DNA from: Agrobacterium vitis | Lineage (GTDB): Bacteria > Pseudomonadota > Alphaproteobacteria > Rhizobiales > Rhizobiaceae | DNA: 64,000 nucleotides | Assembly: GCF_014926405.1 (NCBI RefSeq) | Contig: NZ_JACXXJ020000003.1 | Span: 417,001 to 481,000 of the forward strand | Direction of reading: 5' to 3' | Shown: positions 47,157 through 56,740 of the stretch, in pieces | Layout of the letters: every line of letters begins with the position of its first letter | Numbering within the stretch: position 1 is the first letter of the stretch | The notes under the pieces: generated by a model | What the model was told of the DNA's origin: nothing | Databases searched by the model: none | What the model saw: the letters and a program-made list of their open reading frames with translations, nothing else | Program-made: the position numbers and the translations under genes

Positions 47157-47187
47157 GTCAGGGAAAACAGGGGTTCCTTTCCCTGAC
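47157..47187. repeat. Short hairpin related to family B repeats
   Basis: GTCAGGGAAA (47157-47166) pairs with TTTCCCTGAC (47178-47187). The arm GTTTGTCAGGGAAA resembles the left end of the family B copies. It could also end the peptide transcript. Confidence 0.55.
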
Positions 47188-47240
47188 TAATTACCAGCCG
47201 ATGACCGTGATCCATAACAGCATGCCGTTCAAAGCAAAAA

Positions 47241-47270
47241 GCCCGTCGGATCGCTCCGGCGGGCCTTTGT
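47241..47270. terminator. Bidirectional terminator
   Basis: GCCCGTCGGA (47241-47250) pairs with TCCGGCGGGC (47255-47264) with a 4-base loop. On the minus strand the stem runs into TTTTTGCTTT, which suits the end of the doxX-like transcript. Confidence 0.8.
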
Positions 47271-47341
47271 ATTTATCCCGGCTTTAAAGAGCCGCTCGAT
47301 ACAGGAAATTTTATCGGCTATATTGGATAGCCACCTGCATA

Positions 47342-47788
47342 TCAGGCAAGTGCCAGCTTACCACCGCGACGGGCGTCGAGCGAGTAGGCGCCTGCTCCAA
47401 CCGTTGCCAGCAGGATATAAGCGCCAGCAAGGGTGAAGTTCTTCATCATCATGATGCCGTTCAGTGTGTTGATCCAGCCCAGTGCTGCATCCGGCCAGCC
47501 GGGAACGGCAACCGTGCCGCTATGGAAGACAGCGCCGGTGAAGATGCAAAACAGCGCCAAGGCCCAACCAATGATTTTCGTCTGGAAGCCGACGAGGACG
47601 GAAAGACCGGTGATCAGTTCGAACGCACCGGCCAGATAGGCCAGAGCTGTTGCAGCAGGCAGTCCGGCGCCAGTGATCATACCGGCAGTCGCAGCCGGAT
47701 CGGTCAGCTTGCCAAAGCCGGACAAAATGAAGATGAAGGAGAGAAGAATTCTGGCGAGCAGAAGGATCGCGTTATTGGTATTTGACAT
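47342..47788 (-). CDS. DoxX family membrane protein
   Basis: 148 residues from the ATG at 47788, which has GGAG seven bases upstream. Four hydrophobic helices and the family motif LLLARILLSFIFILSGFGKL identify DoxX. Members are linked to redox or thiol balance in the membrane; the catalytic role here is not known. It is divergent from a GST gene across 166 bases, a pairing that fits thiol or oxidative stress. Confidence 0.87.
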   Translation of the reverse strand: MSNTNNAILLLARILLSFIFILSGFGKLTDPAATAGMITGAGLPAATALAYLAGAFELITGLSVLVGFQTKIIGWALALFCIFTGAVFHSGTVAVPGWPDAALGWINTLNGIMMMKNFTLAGAYILLATVGAGAYSLDARRGGKLALA

Positions 47789-47954
47789 GGAAGGCTCCAG
47801 TGTGATGACTGCGTGGCGCAAATTGGTTAGAAAACTGTGAAGCCGTTTTCCCACATCTCTACTGTTTCAGATAGGTGGACAATAATTGACGTATCGTTCA
47901 CAATTTGAGAACAGTTGATATCTTCGATACCCTGGCATTCATTAGGATATTGTC

Positions 47955-48665
47955 ATGACAGACCTTTCTTCCTTCCCGATCACAAAGCGCTGGCCAGCCC
48001 AGAATCCAGAGATCATTCAGCTCTATTCGCTGCCGACGCCAAATGGCGTCAAGGTATCGATTGCGCTGGAAGAGCTGGATCTGCCCTATGAGGCGCATCT
48101 GGTGACGTTTTCCGACAATTCGCAGAAATCCCCGGAATTCGTCTCGCTCAATCCGAATGGCCGCATCCCGGCTATCCTCGACCCGCACGGACCGGATGGA
48201 AAACCGGTTGGTGTGTTCGAATCGGGTGCCATTCTGGTCTATCTGGCCGAAAAGACCGGACGGCTTTTGCCAAAGGACGGCCCCAGCCGCTACAGCGTCC
48301 TGCAATGGCTGTTCTTCCAGATGGGCGGCGTCGGGCCGATGTTTGGCCAGTTCGGCCATTTCCACAAATATGCCGCCGATAAGGTCGCCAACAATTCCTA
48401 CCCGACGGAGCGTTACCGCGACGAAACCCGTCGCTTGCTGTCCGTACTCGAAGCAGAGCTTGCGCATCGACCCTGGCTTGCTGGTGACGAGTACAGCATT
48501 GCCGATATCGCCACATGGCCGTGGGTGCGCTGCATTACCGCTGGTTATGAAGCCGCCGAGGTCATTGGTCTCTCCAATTACCCCGCCGTCATGGATTGGG
48601 CCGCTCGCGGCGAAGCCCGTCCTGCCAGCCAAAAGGGCCTGAATATTCCTCCGCGACCAGTCTGA
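47955..48665 (+). CDS. Glutathione S-transferase, Nu-class (YfcG/YghU-like)
   Basis: 236 residues. The thioredoxin-like N-domain has LYSLPTPNGVKVSIALEEL and NPNGRIPAI (cis-proline), then FESGAILVYLAEK; the helical C-domain has YSIADIATWPWV. The TPNG motif at the glutathione site is that of Nu-class enzymes, which work as disulphide-bond reductases. Divergent from doxX-like gene. Confidence 0.88.
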   Translation: MTDLSSFPITKRWPAQNPEIIQLYSLPTPNGVKVSIALEELDLPYEAHLVTFSDNSQKSPEFVSLNPNGRIPAILDPHGPDGKPVGVFESGAILVYLAEKTGRLLPKDGPSRYSVLQWLFFQMGGVGPMFGQFGHFHKYAADKVANNSYPTERYRDETRRLLSVLEAELAHRPWLAGDEYSIADIATWPWVRCITAGYEAAEVIGLSNYPAVMDWAARGEARPASQKGLNIPPRPV

Positions 48666-48691
48666 GGCTGATCTTGATCGAGCTGGCCTGA

Positions 48692-49177
48692 TCAGAAACG
48701 CTTGCAATTCAACGCACCATCCCGCTCCACTGCGGCAGCGGGATGGGTGTTGCCTTGCGGGCGCACGGTCACGGCATAGCTGCCGGCAAAACGGTTGATA
48801 TCCTCTCCCTGCATGCTGGCTTTCAACACTATGTCGACACTCATCATTTCCCCACCGTCGCCTGAGGTGGAGGAGGTGCGGATCTGAAAGCTCCGATCGT
48901 CACGCCTGGATTGCACCATGTCAGCCATGGCAAGCCGAACCGCGCCGGTCACTGTCTTGTCCTCGCCCGACACGCCCTGCCCCGGCTTGAACACCATGAC
49001 ACCGCGAAGATTTCCCAGCGGCCAGCCTGCCTCTTCCTTGAAAGCGGCCTCTATCGACAATTTCAGTTGGCCATCATCCACCGCGCAATAATAACGATCC
49101 ATGGCCTCAGCCCCTGGTGTCAGGCACGCCAAAATCACCACGGCTTCATTCAGGATCAATACAAATCGGTTTATCAT
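48692..49177 (-). CDS. Secreted hypothetical protein
   Basis: 161 residues. FVLILNEAVVILACLTPGAEA looks like a signal peptide; the mature part begins MDRYYCAVDDGQLKLSIEAAF and ends with ALNCKRF, so a disulphide between two cysteines is possible. Beta-strand-rich pattern; no recognised domain. Convergent with the GST gene. Confidence 0.65.
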   Translation of the reverse strand: MINRFVLILNEAVVILACLTPGAEAMDRYYCAVDDGQLKLSIEAAFKEEAGWPLGNLRGVMVFKPGQGVSGEDKTVTGAVRLAMADMVQSRRDDRSFQIRTSSTSGDGGEMMSVDIVLKASMQGEDINRFAGSYAVTVRPQGNTHPAAAVERDGALNCKRF

Positions 49178-49241
49178 CGCCCGCCCTCCAGACAGGACCC
49201 AGCAACAGGGTTGCTAAAAAACCGATCCTTGCATACTGCGA

Positions 49242-50555
49242 TTATAAATCCTTTAATTTCTGGGGTTTTTCTCCGCCAAACGCCCAGTTGAGCAATTCGA
49301 CAGTGTGGACGACAGGGATGTCGGTTCCTGAACCGATCTGGGTCATGCAGCCAATATTACCGGCAGCAATGACATCGGGATTGACCGCCTGGATGTTGCG
49401 CAGCTTGCGGGCTTTCAATTGCTGCGAAATGTCCGGCTGGAGAATATTATAGGTTCCAGCCGAGCCGCAGCATAAATGCCCTTCCGCCGGATCCCGCACC
49501 GTAAAGCCCGCCGTTTTCAGCAGTAATTTCGGCAGGGCCGTTATCTTCTGGCCGTGTTGCAGCGAACAGGCGGAATGATAGGCAACGGTCACGCCCTTAT
49601 CCGCCTGCTGCGGCAGATCCAGACTGGAGAGGTACTCGCTCACGTCCTTGGCCAGCGCCGAAACCCGTGCTGCCTTGGCGCTATAGACCGGGTCGTGGCG
49701 CAACATATGGCCGTAATCCTTGATGGTCGTGCCGCAGCCGGATGTGGTGATAACGATGGCATCCAGAGCGCTTGTCTCACCCGACCCGATCTCCACCATC
49801 CAGGCATCAATATTACGCCTCGCTGCGGCAAGCGCATCCGTCTCACGCCCCATGTGATGCACCAGCGCCCCGCAGCAGCCCTCCCCCTTGGGAACGACGA
49901 CCTCGATACCCAGCCGGGTCAGCAGCGCAACAGTCGCGTCATTGATACCGGGATCAAGCACCGACTGAGCGCAGCCTGTCAGAAGCGCAACCCGGCCTTT
50001 GCGATTGCCCCGCGCCGAATGCAAACCCGGGCGTGAGATAGACGATGGATAAGGCACATCCTGAGGTGCCAGTCGCAACATCGCCGCCATAGGCTTCAAG
50101 GCGGCAACACGCTCCATCAGTGGCGCAAACGGTCGTCCAAACCGGGCAAAGGCCAGCGCCACCCGCATACGCCCCGGATAAGGCAGCACCGCCGCCAGCA
50201 GCTTGCGGAGCAACCGGTCGGCAAGCGGCCTTTGATAGGTGTTTTCGATATGGTTGCGGGCATGGTCGACCAGATGCATGTAATCGACACCGGAGGGACA
50301 GGTCGTCGTACAGGCCAGACAGGACAGACATCGGTCTATATGCGTGACGATTTCCTCATCCGCTGCCCTCCCGTTTTCCAGCATATCCTTGATCAGATAG
50401 ATGCGCCCGCGCGGACTGTCCAACTCATTGCCAAGCGTGACATAGGTGGGACAGGTTGCGGTGCAGAAGCCGCAATGCACGCAGCGGCGCAGGATGCTCT
50501 CGGCTTCTGCGGTTTTTGGATCGGCAAGTTGGGTTATGGAAAAATTGGTCTGCAC
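49242..50555 (-). CDS. glcF: Glycolate oxidase iron-sulphur subunit
   Basis: 437 residues with two ferredoxin motifs, CVHCGFCTATCP and CLSCLACTTTCPSGV, then two cysteine-rich CCG domains (GCCGALVHHMGRE; LCCGSAGTYN). It passes electrons from GlcD/GlcE to the quinone pool. The start is GTG, immediately after the stop of the gene upstream, and its ribosome site AAGGAA lies inside that gene. An unrelated gene separates it from glcE. Confidence 0.93.
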   Translation of the reverse strand: MQTNFSITQLADPKTAEAESILRRCVHCGFCTATCPTYVTLGNELDSPRGRIYLIKDMLENGRAADEEIVTHIDRCLSCLACTTTCPSGVDYMHLVDHARNHIENTYQRPLADRLLRKLLAAVLPYPGRMRVALAFARFGRPFAPLMERVAALKPMAAMLRLAPQDVPYPSSISRPGLHSARGNRKGRVALLTGCAQSVLDPGINDATVALLTRLGIEVVVPKGEGCCGALVHHMGRETDALAAARRNIDAWMVEIGSGETSALDAIVITTSGCGTTIKDYGHMLRHDPVYSAKAARVSALAKDVSEYLSSLDLPQQADKGVTVAYHSACSLQHGQKITALPKLLLKTAGFTVRDPAEGHLCCGSAGTYNILQPDISQQLKARKLRNIQAVNPDVIAAGNIGCMTQIGSGTDIPVVHTVELLNWAFGGEKPQKLKDL

Positions 50556-51206
50556 CTATTCCTTCTTTCTCCTGAAGAGCACTGCATAGGCCTGGAAGGC
50601 GGTCAATTCCGGACGTCGTTTCTTAACAGCGGAATCTGCTTCGACCTCAACTTCTTCGCATCGTCCTTTGAACGTAAAATCCGGGAACTTCTCTTCACAT
50701 TTGCTGAGAAAGTCTTTCAGCACAGCTTTCTTGTCCTTGGTAGAAGTATTGGTCGTTTCTCTCATGGAAGCAACAGCGCCCCATTTCAACGTACCTTCCT
50801 CCTGAGTATCCAGACGCGACAAAAGCGAAGAGATTTTGCGGATATCATCTTCGCAGTTTGAAAAGGAAAAATGCCGTTTTACCTCAACCACGCCTTCCGG
50901 CAAATTATGCCGATTCCAGTAAACGACGTCGCCCCTCTGCCCGTCGCTATCCTTGTAAACACTGTCTTCCACCTCGCCACCCAGCGACCACTTCACCAGC
51001 TCCCAGCACGTCGTTTCCAGAGTAACGAAGCACTCCTCTCCTCTCTGGGCGCCTGAATTATACAGCGTTTCGGCAATCGTCGCCGAAATCAAAGGCTCTA
51101 TCCCATATTCATGAACGGTAGCGCCCCCCGACATGCGCAGATATTTTCGATTGGCTTCGTGCGTTCCGTCAATAATCAGACCAATGGCATCATCGATTTT
51201 CAGCAT
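50556..51206 (-). CDS. Hypothetical protein with PD-(D/E)XK-like motif, inserted in the glc operon
   Basis: 216 residues from the ATG at 51206, preceded by GGGGAT. RGDVVYWNRHNLPEGVVEVK has the spacing of a PD-(D/E)XK nuclease core: Asp93, then Glu108-x-Lys110. The rest is charged and helical. DNA composition (25 G or C in 60 bases at 50701-50760) is well below glcE (41 of 60 at 51781-51840). The gene fits exactly between glcE and glcF, with its TAG touching the glcF GTG. A nuclease function is inferred from one motif only. Confidence 0.65.
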   Translation of the reverse strand: MLKIDDAIGLIIDGTHEANRKYLRMSGGATVHEYGIEPLISATIAETLYNSGAQRGEECFVTLETTCWELVKWSLGGEVEDSVYKDSDGQRGDVVYWNRHNLPEGVVEVKRHFSFSNCEDDIRKISSLLSRLDTQEEGTLKWGAVASMRETTNTSTKDKKAVLKDFLSKCEEKFPDFTFKGRCEEVEVEADSAVKKRRPELTAFQAYAVLFRRKKE

Positions 51207-51261
51207 TTCGATCCCCCTGATGAGTGTTGCAAAAAAGCGCACATCAGCAGGTAGTAAATTT

Positions 51262-52464
51262 TCAGAAAATCCCGTTACGATTGAATACCATTTTGGGATC
51301 GAGAGAAACCCGAACCTGTTGCATCAAGGCAGCCACAGCGGGTTGCGACGGATCGAATGAGGATGAGGCCCGTCTGACTGCCTCATCGGCCCGCAGAAGA
51401 GAGGCATGTCCCCCGCCAAGTGCCACGATTCCCTGCCGGATGAGTTCGCCCTCCGGGTCCGCCTCCATCTGCATCCAGACCAGACCGCCCTGCCAGTCGT
51501 AAAAGGCATCGATAGCCGCATGCAGGCGCAAGCCAGCGACCAGGTGATGGCCTGCTGTCGGTGCGACGGAGACTTTCCAGACCGGCTTGTCCAACATGGC
51601 CGCGAAGGGTCGCACATCGCGGATTTCCCGCCAAACAACAAGGCTTTGCGGCTCATCCAGCAGCGTGACGGTTCCAAGTCGTTCCATCACCGCCAACAGC
51701 TTTTCCGTCCGCTCGCGCACCGAGGCAGGCAGGCCTTCCAGCCGCAATACCGTGGCTGGCCCATCCCGTAGATTTCCGCCGATCAGGCGGGGCCGAACCA
51801 GTTCCGGCAGATGGGCAGCGCCTGTCACCTCGACCGGCATGGCAAGCGCGACGGCCATGGCATGGGCGGCAGCCGCGTCGTCAAGACCTGACACCACCAC
51901 CGTTTGCGTCAGGCGCGGACGCGGCAGGACCTTGAAGGTTACTTCCGTCAAAAACCCAAGCGTGCCATGCGAACCGGCCAGAAGTTTCGCCAGATCAAGC
52001 CCGGTGACATTCTTCATCACCCGTCCGCCTGCTTTGATCACCTCGCCTTTGCCATTGACGAAACGGACACCCAACAGGTGGTCGCGGGCCGCCCCTGCCA
52101 CAAAGCGCCGAGGCCCCGAAGCATTGACGCTGAAGGCGCCGCCAATCGTCGGCTCCCCTGTCGTCCCCATCAAACCGCGATGATCCGGCGGCTCAAAGGC
52201 CAGCGACTGGCCTTTCTCGGCTACCGCCGCCTCGATCTCGGCCATCGGCGTCCCGGCTTTCGCCGTCAGCACCATTTCTGCTGGATTATAGGCAACAATC
52301 CCGGAAAGCCCGCTGGATGACAGTATCGCATCGGTCTCAAGGCGATTGCCGAAGCCTGCGCGCGTACCGCCACCCTTGATGGCAAGCGTCCTGCCCGTCG
52401 TAGCGCTCTCGGCGATGATTGCCGCAGCCTCATCTTCCGTTTGCGGCGCCAGAAACGTGCTCAC
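51262..52464 (-). CDS. glcE: Glycolate oxidase FAD-binding subunit GlcE
   Basis: 400 residues from a GTG at 52464 that overlaps the glcD stop (GTGA); an ATG 45 bases upstream lies inside glcD and is less likely. The FAD-binding 4 fold is seen in PADHRGLMGTTGEPTIGGAFSVNASGP (shortened: the DHRG and GGAFSVNASGP parts) and VKAGGRVMKNVTGLDLAKL. It acts with GlcD and GlcF in glycolate oxidation. Confidence 0.92.
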   Translation of the reverse strand: MSTFLAPQTEDEAAAIIAESATTGRTLAIKGGGTRAGFGNRLETDAILSSSGLSGIVAYNPAEMVLTAKAGTPMAEIEAAVAEKGQSLAFEPPDHRGLMGTTGEPTIGGAFSVNASGPRRFVAGAARDHLLGVRFVNGKGEVIKAGGRVMKNVTGLDLAKLLAGSHGTLGFLTEVTFKVLPRPRLTQTVVVSGLDDAAAAHAMAVALAMPVEVTGAAHLPELVRPRLIGGNLRDGPATVLRLEGLPASVRERTEKLLAVMERLGTVTLLDEPQSLVVWREIRDVRPFAAMLDKPVWKVSVAPTAGHHLVAGLRLHAAIDAFYDWQGGLVWMQMEADPEGELIRQGIVALGGGHASLLRADEAVRRASSSFDPSQPAVAALMQQVRVSLDPKMVFNRNGIF

Positions 52465-53894
52465 GCCCGGCCCTCCAGTGGAAAGACCTTGCTGGGGTTG
52501 AGCAGCCAATCGGGATCGAAAGCCGCACGAACTGCCATTTGCTGGGCAAGATCAGCCTTGGAAAACTGATGGCGCATCAGGTCGCGCTTTTCGATGCCGA
52601 CACCATGCTCGCCGGTCAGGCAGCCACCGGCATCGACGCAAAGCTTGAGGATTTCATTGCCTGCCGCCTCCGCCTTGGCGGCATCTTCGGGATCGTTGAT
52701 ATTGTAGAGGATCAGAGGATGCATATTGCCATCGCCAGCATGAAAGACATTGGCTACCCGCAGGCCGTAACGGTCAATGATCTCCGAGGTCTTTTTCAAA
52801 ACATAGGCCAATTGGCTGAGCGGCACCGTGCCATCCATGCAGATATAATCGGCGATCCGGCCCGTTGCCCCGAAAGCGGATTTACGGCCTTTCCAGATCA
52901 GCGCGGCTTCCGTCGCCGACTGGCTTTCGCGGATGGTTTTCACCCCATGGCGTCGGGCGATTTCGCAGATATCGGCCAACATCGCCTCCATCTCGGCGTC
53001 CGATCCCTCGACCTCGATAATCAGCAGTGCCTCGACATCCCTGGGATAACCGGCATGGGCGAAGGCCTCGCAAATCTCGATGGCGGGCTTGTCCATGAAT
53101 TCCATCGCCACCGGCACGATGCCAGCCCCAATGATATCGGCAACGCAGGTACCGGCGGCCTCGGCGCTATCGAAGCCGAACAGGACCGGACGCGCGCCTT
53201 CCGGCTTGGCCAGCAGCCGCACGGTTGCCTCGGTGACAATGCCCAGTTGCCCTTCCGAGCCACAGATCAGGCCAAGCAGATCGTAACCGCTGCTATCGAG
53301 CGCCTTGCCGCCCAGTTCAATTACCGTGCCATCGACCAGCACCATCTTCACGCCGAGAAGATTGTTGGTGGTCACGCCATATTTCAGACAGTGGGCGCCA
53401 CCGGAATTCATGCCGATATTGCCGCCAATCGTACAGGCCAACTGCGAACTGGGGTCAGGCGCGTAGAAAAACCCCTGCGGCCCAACAGCTTCTGAGATCG
53501 CCAAATTGGTCACACCAGCCTGAACAGTGGCGGTGCGGTTCATAAAATCAATGTCGAGAATTCGGGTCATGACCGACAGGCCGATCACCACCGCATCCTC
53601 CTGGGGGATCGCGCCGCCGGAAAGCGAGGTTCCCGCGCCGCGCGGCACGATTGGCAGCTTATGGCGATGGCAATATTGCATCACAGCCGCCACCTGCGCC
53701 GTGGTTTCAGGCAGGGCGACACAGAGCGGCTGGCGGCGATAGGCCAGAAACCCATCGGTCTCGAAGGGCACCAGCTCTCTTGGCTTATGGATCAGCCTTT
53801 CCCTAGGCATGATTGCCGACAGTTCGGCGACGATCCGGTCACGCCGATCAAGAATGCCAGCATCGGGCTTTAGAAATTCAATGGTATCGGCCAT
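52461..53894 (-). CDS. glcD: Glycolate oxidase subunit GlcD
   Basis: 477 residues. The FAD-binding domain shows PRGAGTSLSGGAIP and GGNIGMNSGGAHCLKYGVT, and the C-terminal domain has HAGDGNMHPLILY and LTGEHGVGIEKRDLM with metal-site histidines. It oxidises glycolate to glyoxylate. It is first gene of the operon; the promoter must lie in 53895-54040, which holds no other signal I recognise. Confidence 0.94.
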   Translation of the reverse strand: MADTIEFLKPDAGILDRRDRIVAELSAIMPRERLIHKPRELVPFETDGFLAYRRQPLCVALPETTAQVAAVMQYCHRHKLPIVPRGAGTSLSGGAIPQEDAVVIGLSVMTRILDIDFMNRTATVQAGVTNLAISEAVGPQGFFYAPDPSSQLACTIGGNIGMNSGGAHCLKYGVTTNNLLGVKMVLVDGTVIELGGKALDSSGYDLLGLICGSEGQLGIVTEATVRLLAKPEGARPVLFGFDSAEAAGTCVADIIGAGIVPVAMEFMDKPAIEICEAFAHAGYPRDVEALLIIEVEGSDAEMEAMLADICEIARRHGVKTIRESQSATEAALIWKGRKSAFGATGRIADYICMDGTVPLSQLAYVLKKTSEIIDRYGLRVANVFHAGDGNMHPLILYNINDPEDAAKAEAAGNEILKLCVDAGGCLTGEHGVGIEKRDLMRHQFSKADLAQQMAVRAAFDPDWLLNPSKVFPLEGRA

Positions 53895-54041
53895 CCAGTC
53901 CTCCCGAAGCGCCGCTCAGATGCAGCACCTTATCTGCGTCGGCCAATTCCTCAAATGAAAACCGTGCGGAGATGGCCATCCTCTCCATCTGCCGTTTGCT
54001 CCTCGAAGCCCCCAACTGCCAGCCGCCATGTCAAAACCTTG

Positions 54042-55448
54042 TCAACGAAGGTCTTCGGGCAGCAGCATCCAGAACGAATATTTCTTGGCGTGCTTTAGTC
54101 TCAGGCTCTGCATGAACCTGACATGATCGTATTGGCCGTTAATGGCCGAAACACGCGGCACCAGATCGGCCAGTGCCACAAGATAGGACGCAGCATGGTG
54201 ATAGGCTTGCGACAAACTGCGCTTGAGAATGTCACTGACCAGCACCCGGTAAAGCACCGTTGCCGCCTCCGGCTGCTCTTCCGAGAGCTTCTCCGCTGCT
54301 GTGGAAAGCAGTTCATATTGGCGACCGTCCCAGTCCTGAGCGTGGTCGATCACCAACCGCGCGGCGAGATCAAGCTTTGGCCAGCCGATCAGAAACCACA
54401 GGGATTTATAGGCATCCTTGCTGGTCATCACAAGGTGCAGCGCCTTGTCCATCTCCTCGAATTCGGCGAAATCGTCCAGCTTGGCAATATAGGTTCGCAG
54501 CACATCTGGCTCGAATGTCTCGCAGAACTCCTGCCAGCGTAAAGCCTGGGCATCCCCTCGCCGTTTGAGGCGTTCGAGAATATCGGCCTCCAGCAGCTTG
54601 CGCTCCTGCACACCATAGTCCGGGCCAGCCGCTGCCGTCATCCCGCCGATACGGATAACACGCATGCCCTTTGGCTTTCGCCGCACCCAATCGAGTGCCT
54701 GCTCGAAACGCTGGGCGTCAAACAGCAGATGCGCCAGGACAAGACTATCCTGATAGAGTTCTGGCTTGGCCTCTTCCAACCGGATCACTTCATCGAAATC
54801 CTGCCGCTTGACGGCGAGATCCTGGAGAAGTTGCAGGATGTGTTGTGGCGAGCGACTATTCTTGAGCGCTCCTTCCAGCAGTTTCTTCCAGGTATCGGCG
54901 GCGGCTGTACCAAGCACTGCCATCATTTGTGAAAAGACATCGCCCAGCTCGCGGTGCTTGTCAGCAGCCCGGACCTTTTCCAGGGCCGGCACCAACATGA
55001 CCTGCCCCGCGTCCGGCAAAGCCGCAATCATCGAAACCGCAGCAGCAATAATGTCTTCCGACAGTTTTTCCAGCTTGGCGCTGCGGTCGTAGAGGCGATG
55101 CGTCATCCCCAACATAACGGACATCATCCGCACCATCCGCTCGGCTGCAGCAACCGGATCATCGCCAAGCTCGCCGCCAATGGTTCGCATCATGCCGCCC
55201 AGCTCGGTCGACAATTCGCGCGCACGGTTGGCGGTAATGCCGGAAGCAGAGCGCTCAATCTGATCCAGGCGCTTGTCGATCCGGGCCAGCACTTTGGTTG
55301 ACCCCGCTGTCCCCGCAAGAGCTGCTTGCAGGCGCAGTTTCAAGGCTTTATTGGCGCTGGCCTCATCCAGCAGGATCTCCGCCAATTTTTCCGCGCCAAG
55401 CGAAGCCAGTCCGGCACGATCGAATTTCGCAGCAGCTTTCTTTGCCAT
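54042..55448 (-). CDS. Large helical-repeat protein (DUF6880-like)
   Basis: 468 residues from the ATG at 55448, preceded by GAGAGAAG; an upstream ATG at 55526 adds only non-conserved sequence. It is almost wholly helical, with a basic N-terminus (MAKKAAAKFDRAGL), TPR-like antiparallel helices in the middle (HLLFDAQRFEQALDWVRRK) and a conserved-looking end (KKYSFWMLLPEDL). I recall uncharacterised proteobacterial proteins of this layout as DUF6880. No enzymatic motif seen. Confidence 0.75.
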   Translation of the reverse strand: MAKKAAAKFDRAGLASLGAEKLAEILLDEASANKALKLRLQAALAGTAGSTKVLARIDKRLDQIERSASGITANRARELSTELGGMMRTIGGELGDDPVAAAERMVRMMSVMLGMTHRLYDRSAKLEKLSEDIIAAAVSMIAALPDAGQVMLVPALEKVRAADKHRELGDVFSQMMAVLGTAAADTWKKLLEGALKNSRSPQHILQLLQDLAVKRQDFDEVIRLEEAKPELYQDSLVLAHLLFDAQRFEQALDWVRRKPKGMRVIRIGGMTAAAGPDYGVQERKLLEADILERLKRRGDAQALRWQEFCETFEPDVLRTYIAKLDDFAEFEEMDKALHLVMTSKDAYKSLWFLIGWPKLDLAARLVIDHAQDWDGRQYELLSTAAEKLSEEQPEAATVLYRVLVSDILKRSLSQAYHHAASYLVALADLVPRVSAINGQYDHVRFMQSLRLKHAKKYSFWMLLPEDLR

Positions 55449-55905
55449 CGTCTTCTCTCTCAAAACGCGCGCACCATAAGGACCCAGGATGAACCGCAAA
55501 AGAAGCGCCTCACGGAGAAAAGGCAAATAAGGTCATATTTAGGAATTATTTTCGGTGTAATCGAAGAAAAGGCCGACATGACGCAACAAACAAGACGGTC
55601 AAAGACAAAATTTCGCGGCCATGCGAATCGTCATCATTCGCGACACTGACGCGTAATCACCGAATCGCTTTGGTTTTCGACAGGTGGACAAGGGTTCACT
55701 CGGCTCGAACGTGCCACAATAAGAGCGCCGCATTGCGATGGGCGCATGACAGACAGTTCCTCATGACAATTGCATGAAGGCATTCATGAGTTCTATTATG
55801 GAAGACTCGGTTTACCTGCCGAATGTTTTTCTCGCTCAACGAAACCGCTACCAACCTTTGCGGGAATCAATTATATTACAATAATCAAAAATACGGATTT
55901 ACGCA
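55449..55905. other. Intergenic region, no feature seen
   Basis: About 450 bases between the helical-repeat protein and the Nudix gene. Short open frames lack ribosome sites. Bases 55840-55900 are AT-rich and probably carry the Nudix promoter. I see no repeat or RNA signature. Confidence 0.5.
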
Positions 55906-56394
55906 TTGGCTATTTTACAACGCATCGTGTCGGATTTGGAATTGATGTTTCGGCGCCCGCCCAAGCAGCAATTTGCCGCGCTTTGCTATCGCGAAACCGA
56001 AACGGGGCTTCTGGAAGTTCTACTGATTACCAGCCGCGATACCGGGCGCTGGGTCATTCCTAAAGGCTGGCCCATGGGCTCGAAAAAGTCGCATCTCGTG
56101 GCCCAGCGTGAGGCTTACGAAGAAGCAGGCGTCAAGGGAAAGATCGCCAAAACCAGTCTCGGTTCTTATTTTTACATGAAAGGCATGCCGGACGGGCTGA
56201 AAATCCCGTGTGAGGTGAAGGTTTACCTGCTGGAAGTGCGCGAGTTTGTTGACGATTATCCGGAAAAAGGCACCCGCATATTGGAATGGGTAAGCTGCGA
56301 CGTTGCCGCTAGCCGGGTGCAGGAACCACAATTAAAACGGCTTTTTCATCTTCTTTCCCTGTCACGCCAGCGCAATGCCGCAAAAACGGGCTGA
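55906..56394 (+). CDS. Nudix hydrolase
   Basis: 162 residues from a TTG; an ATG at 55945 is the alternative. The Nudix box lies in GWPMGSKK...REAYEEAGV: the REAYEE core is intact, but the upstream glutamate of the GX5E part is lysine, as in some diadenosine/diphosphoinositol-type members. It probably cleaves a nucleoside-diphosphate-linked substrate. No operon partner; the next gene starts about 350 bases on. Confidence 0.85.
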   Translation: MAILQRIVSDLELMFRRPPKQQFAALCYRETETGLLEVLLITSRDTGRWVIPKGWPMGSKKSHLVAQREAYEEAGVKGKIAKTSLGSYFYMKGMPDGLKIPCEVKVYLLEVREFVDDYPEKGTRILEWVSCDVAASRVQEPQLKRLFHLLSLSRQRNAAKTG

Positions 56395-56740
56395 TGTGCC
56401 GATAAGTGACGTCTTACGGTTATCACAATCGGCTATTATCTTTCTATCGGATACCATAGGCATTTCGCGCTATTGTCGATAGAGAAGAGAGAGTTGCTGG
56501 CGAGTGCCTGTTATTGAAGAGGCTGTCAGAGAATCCGAGTTCGACTTTTTCTCTGACACATTTTAAATCAATTCCGATCCAGGCAATTATGCGCTACAGC
56601 ACCGTGCGGCCAAACTAACCAGAGTGCGCCGCATATCAGTCCTTCCTTCTCACGGGCCTCTCCCAAGGCCCCCTCCCATTGTCGCGACATCGGTTTTTAC
56701 CCATGTGGCCCACGTCTATGATAGAACCAGCACGCCAAGC
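56395..56740. other. Intergenic region with a hairpin
   Basis: No gene seen. TGTCAGAGA (56524-56532) pairs with TCTCTGACA (56550-56558), a stem resembling the ends of the family B repeats. The leader of the PiT gene follows. Confidence 0.5.

Noticed and set aside
56524..56558. Hairpin before the PiT gene as a phosphate-responsive element
   Set aside because: It shows no PhoB box; its ends resemble the family B repeats, which is a simpler explanation.
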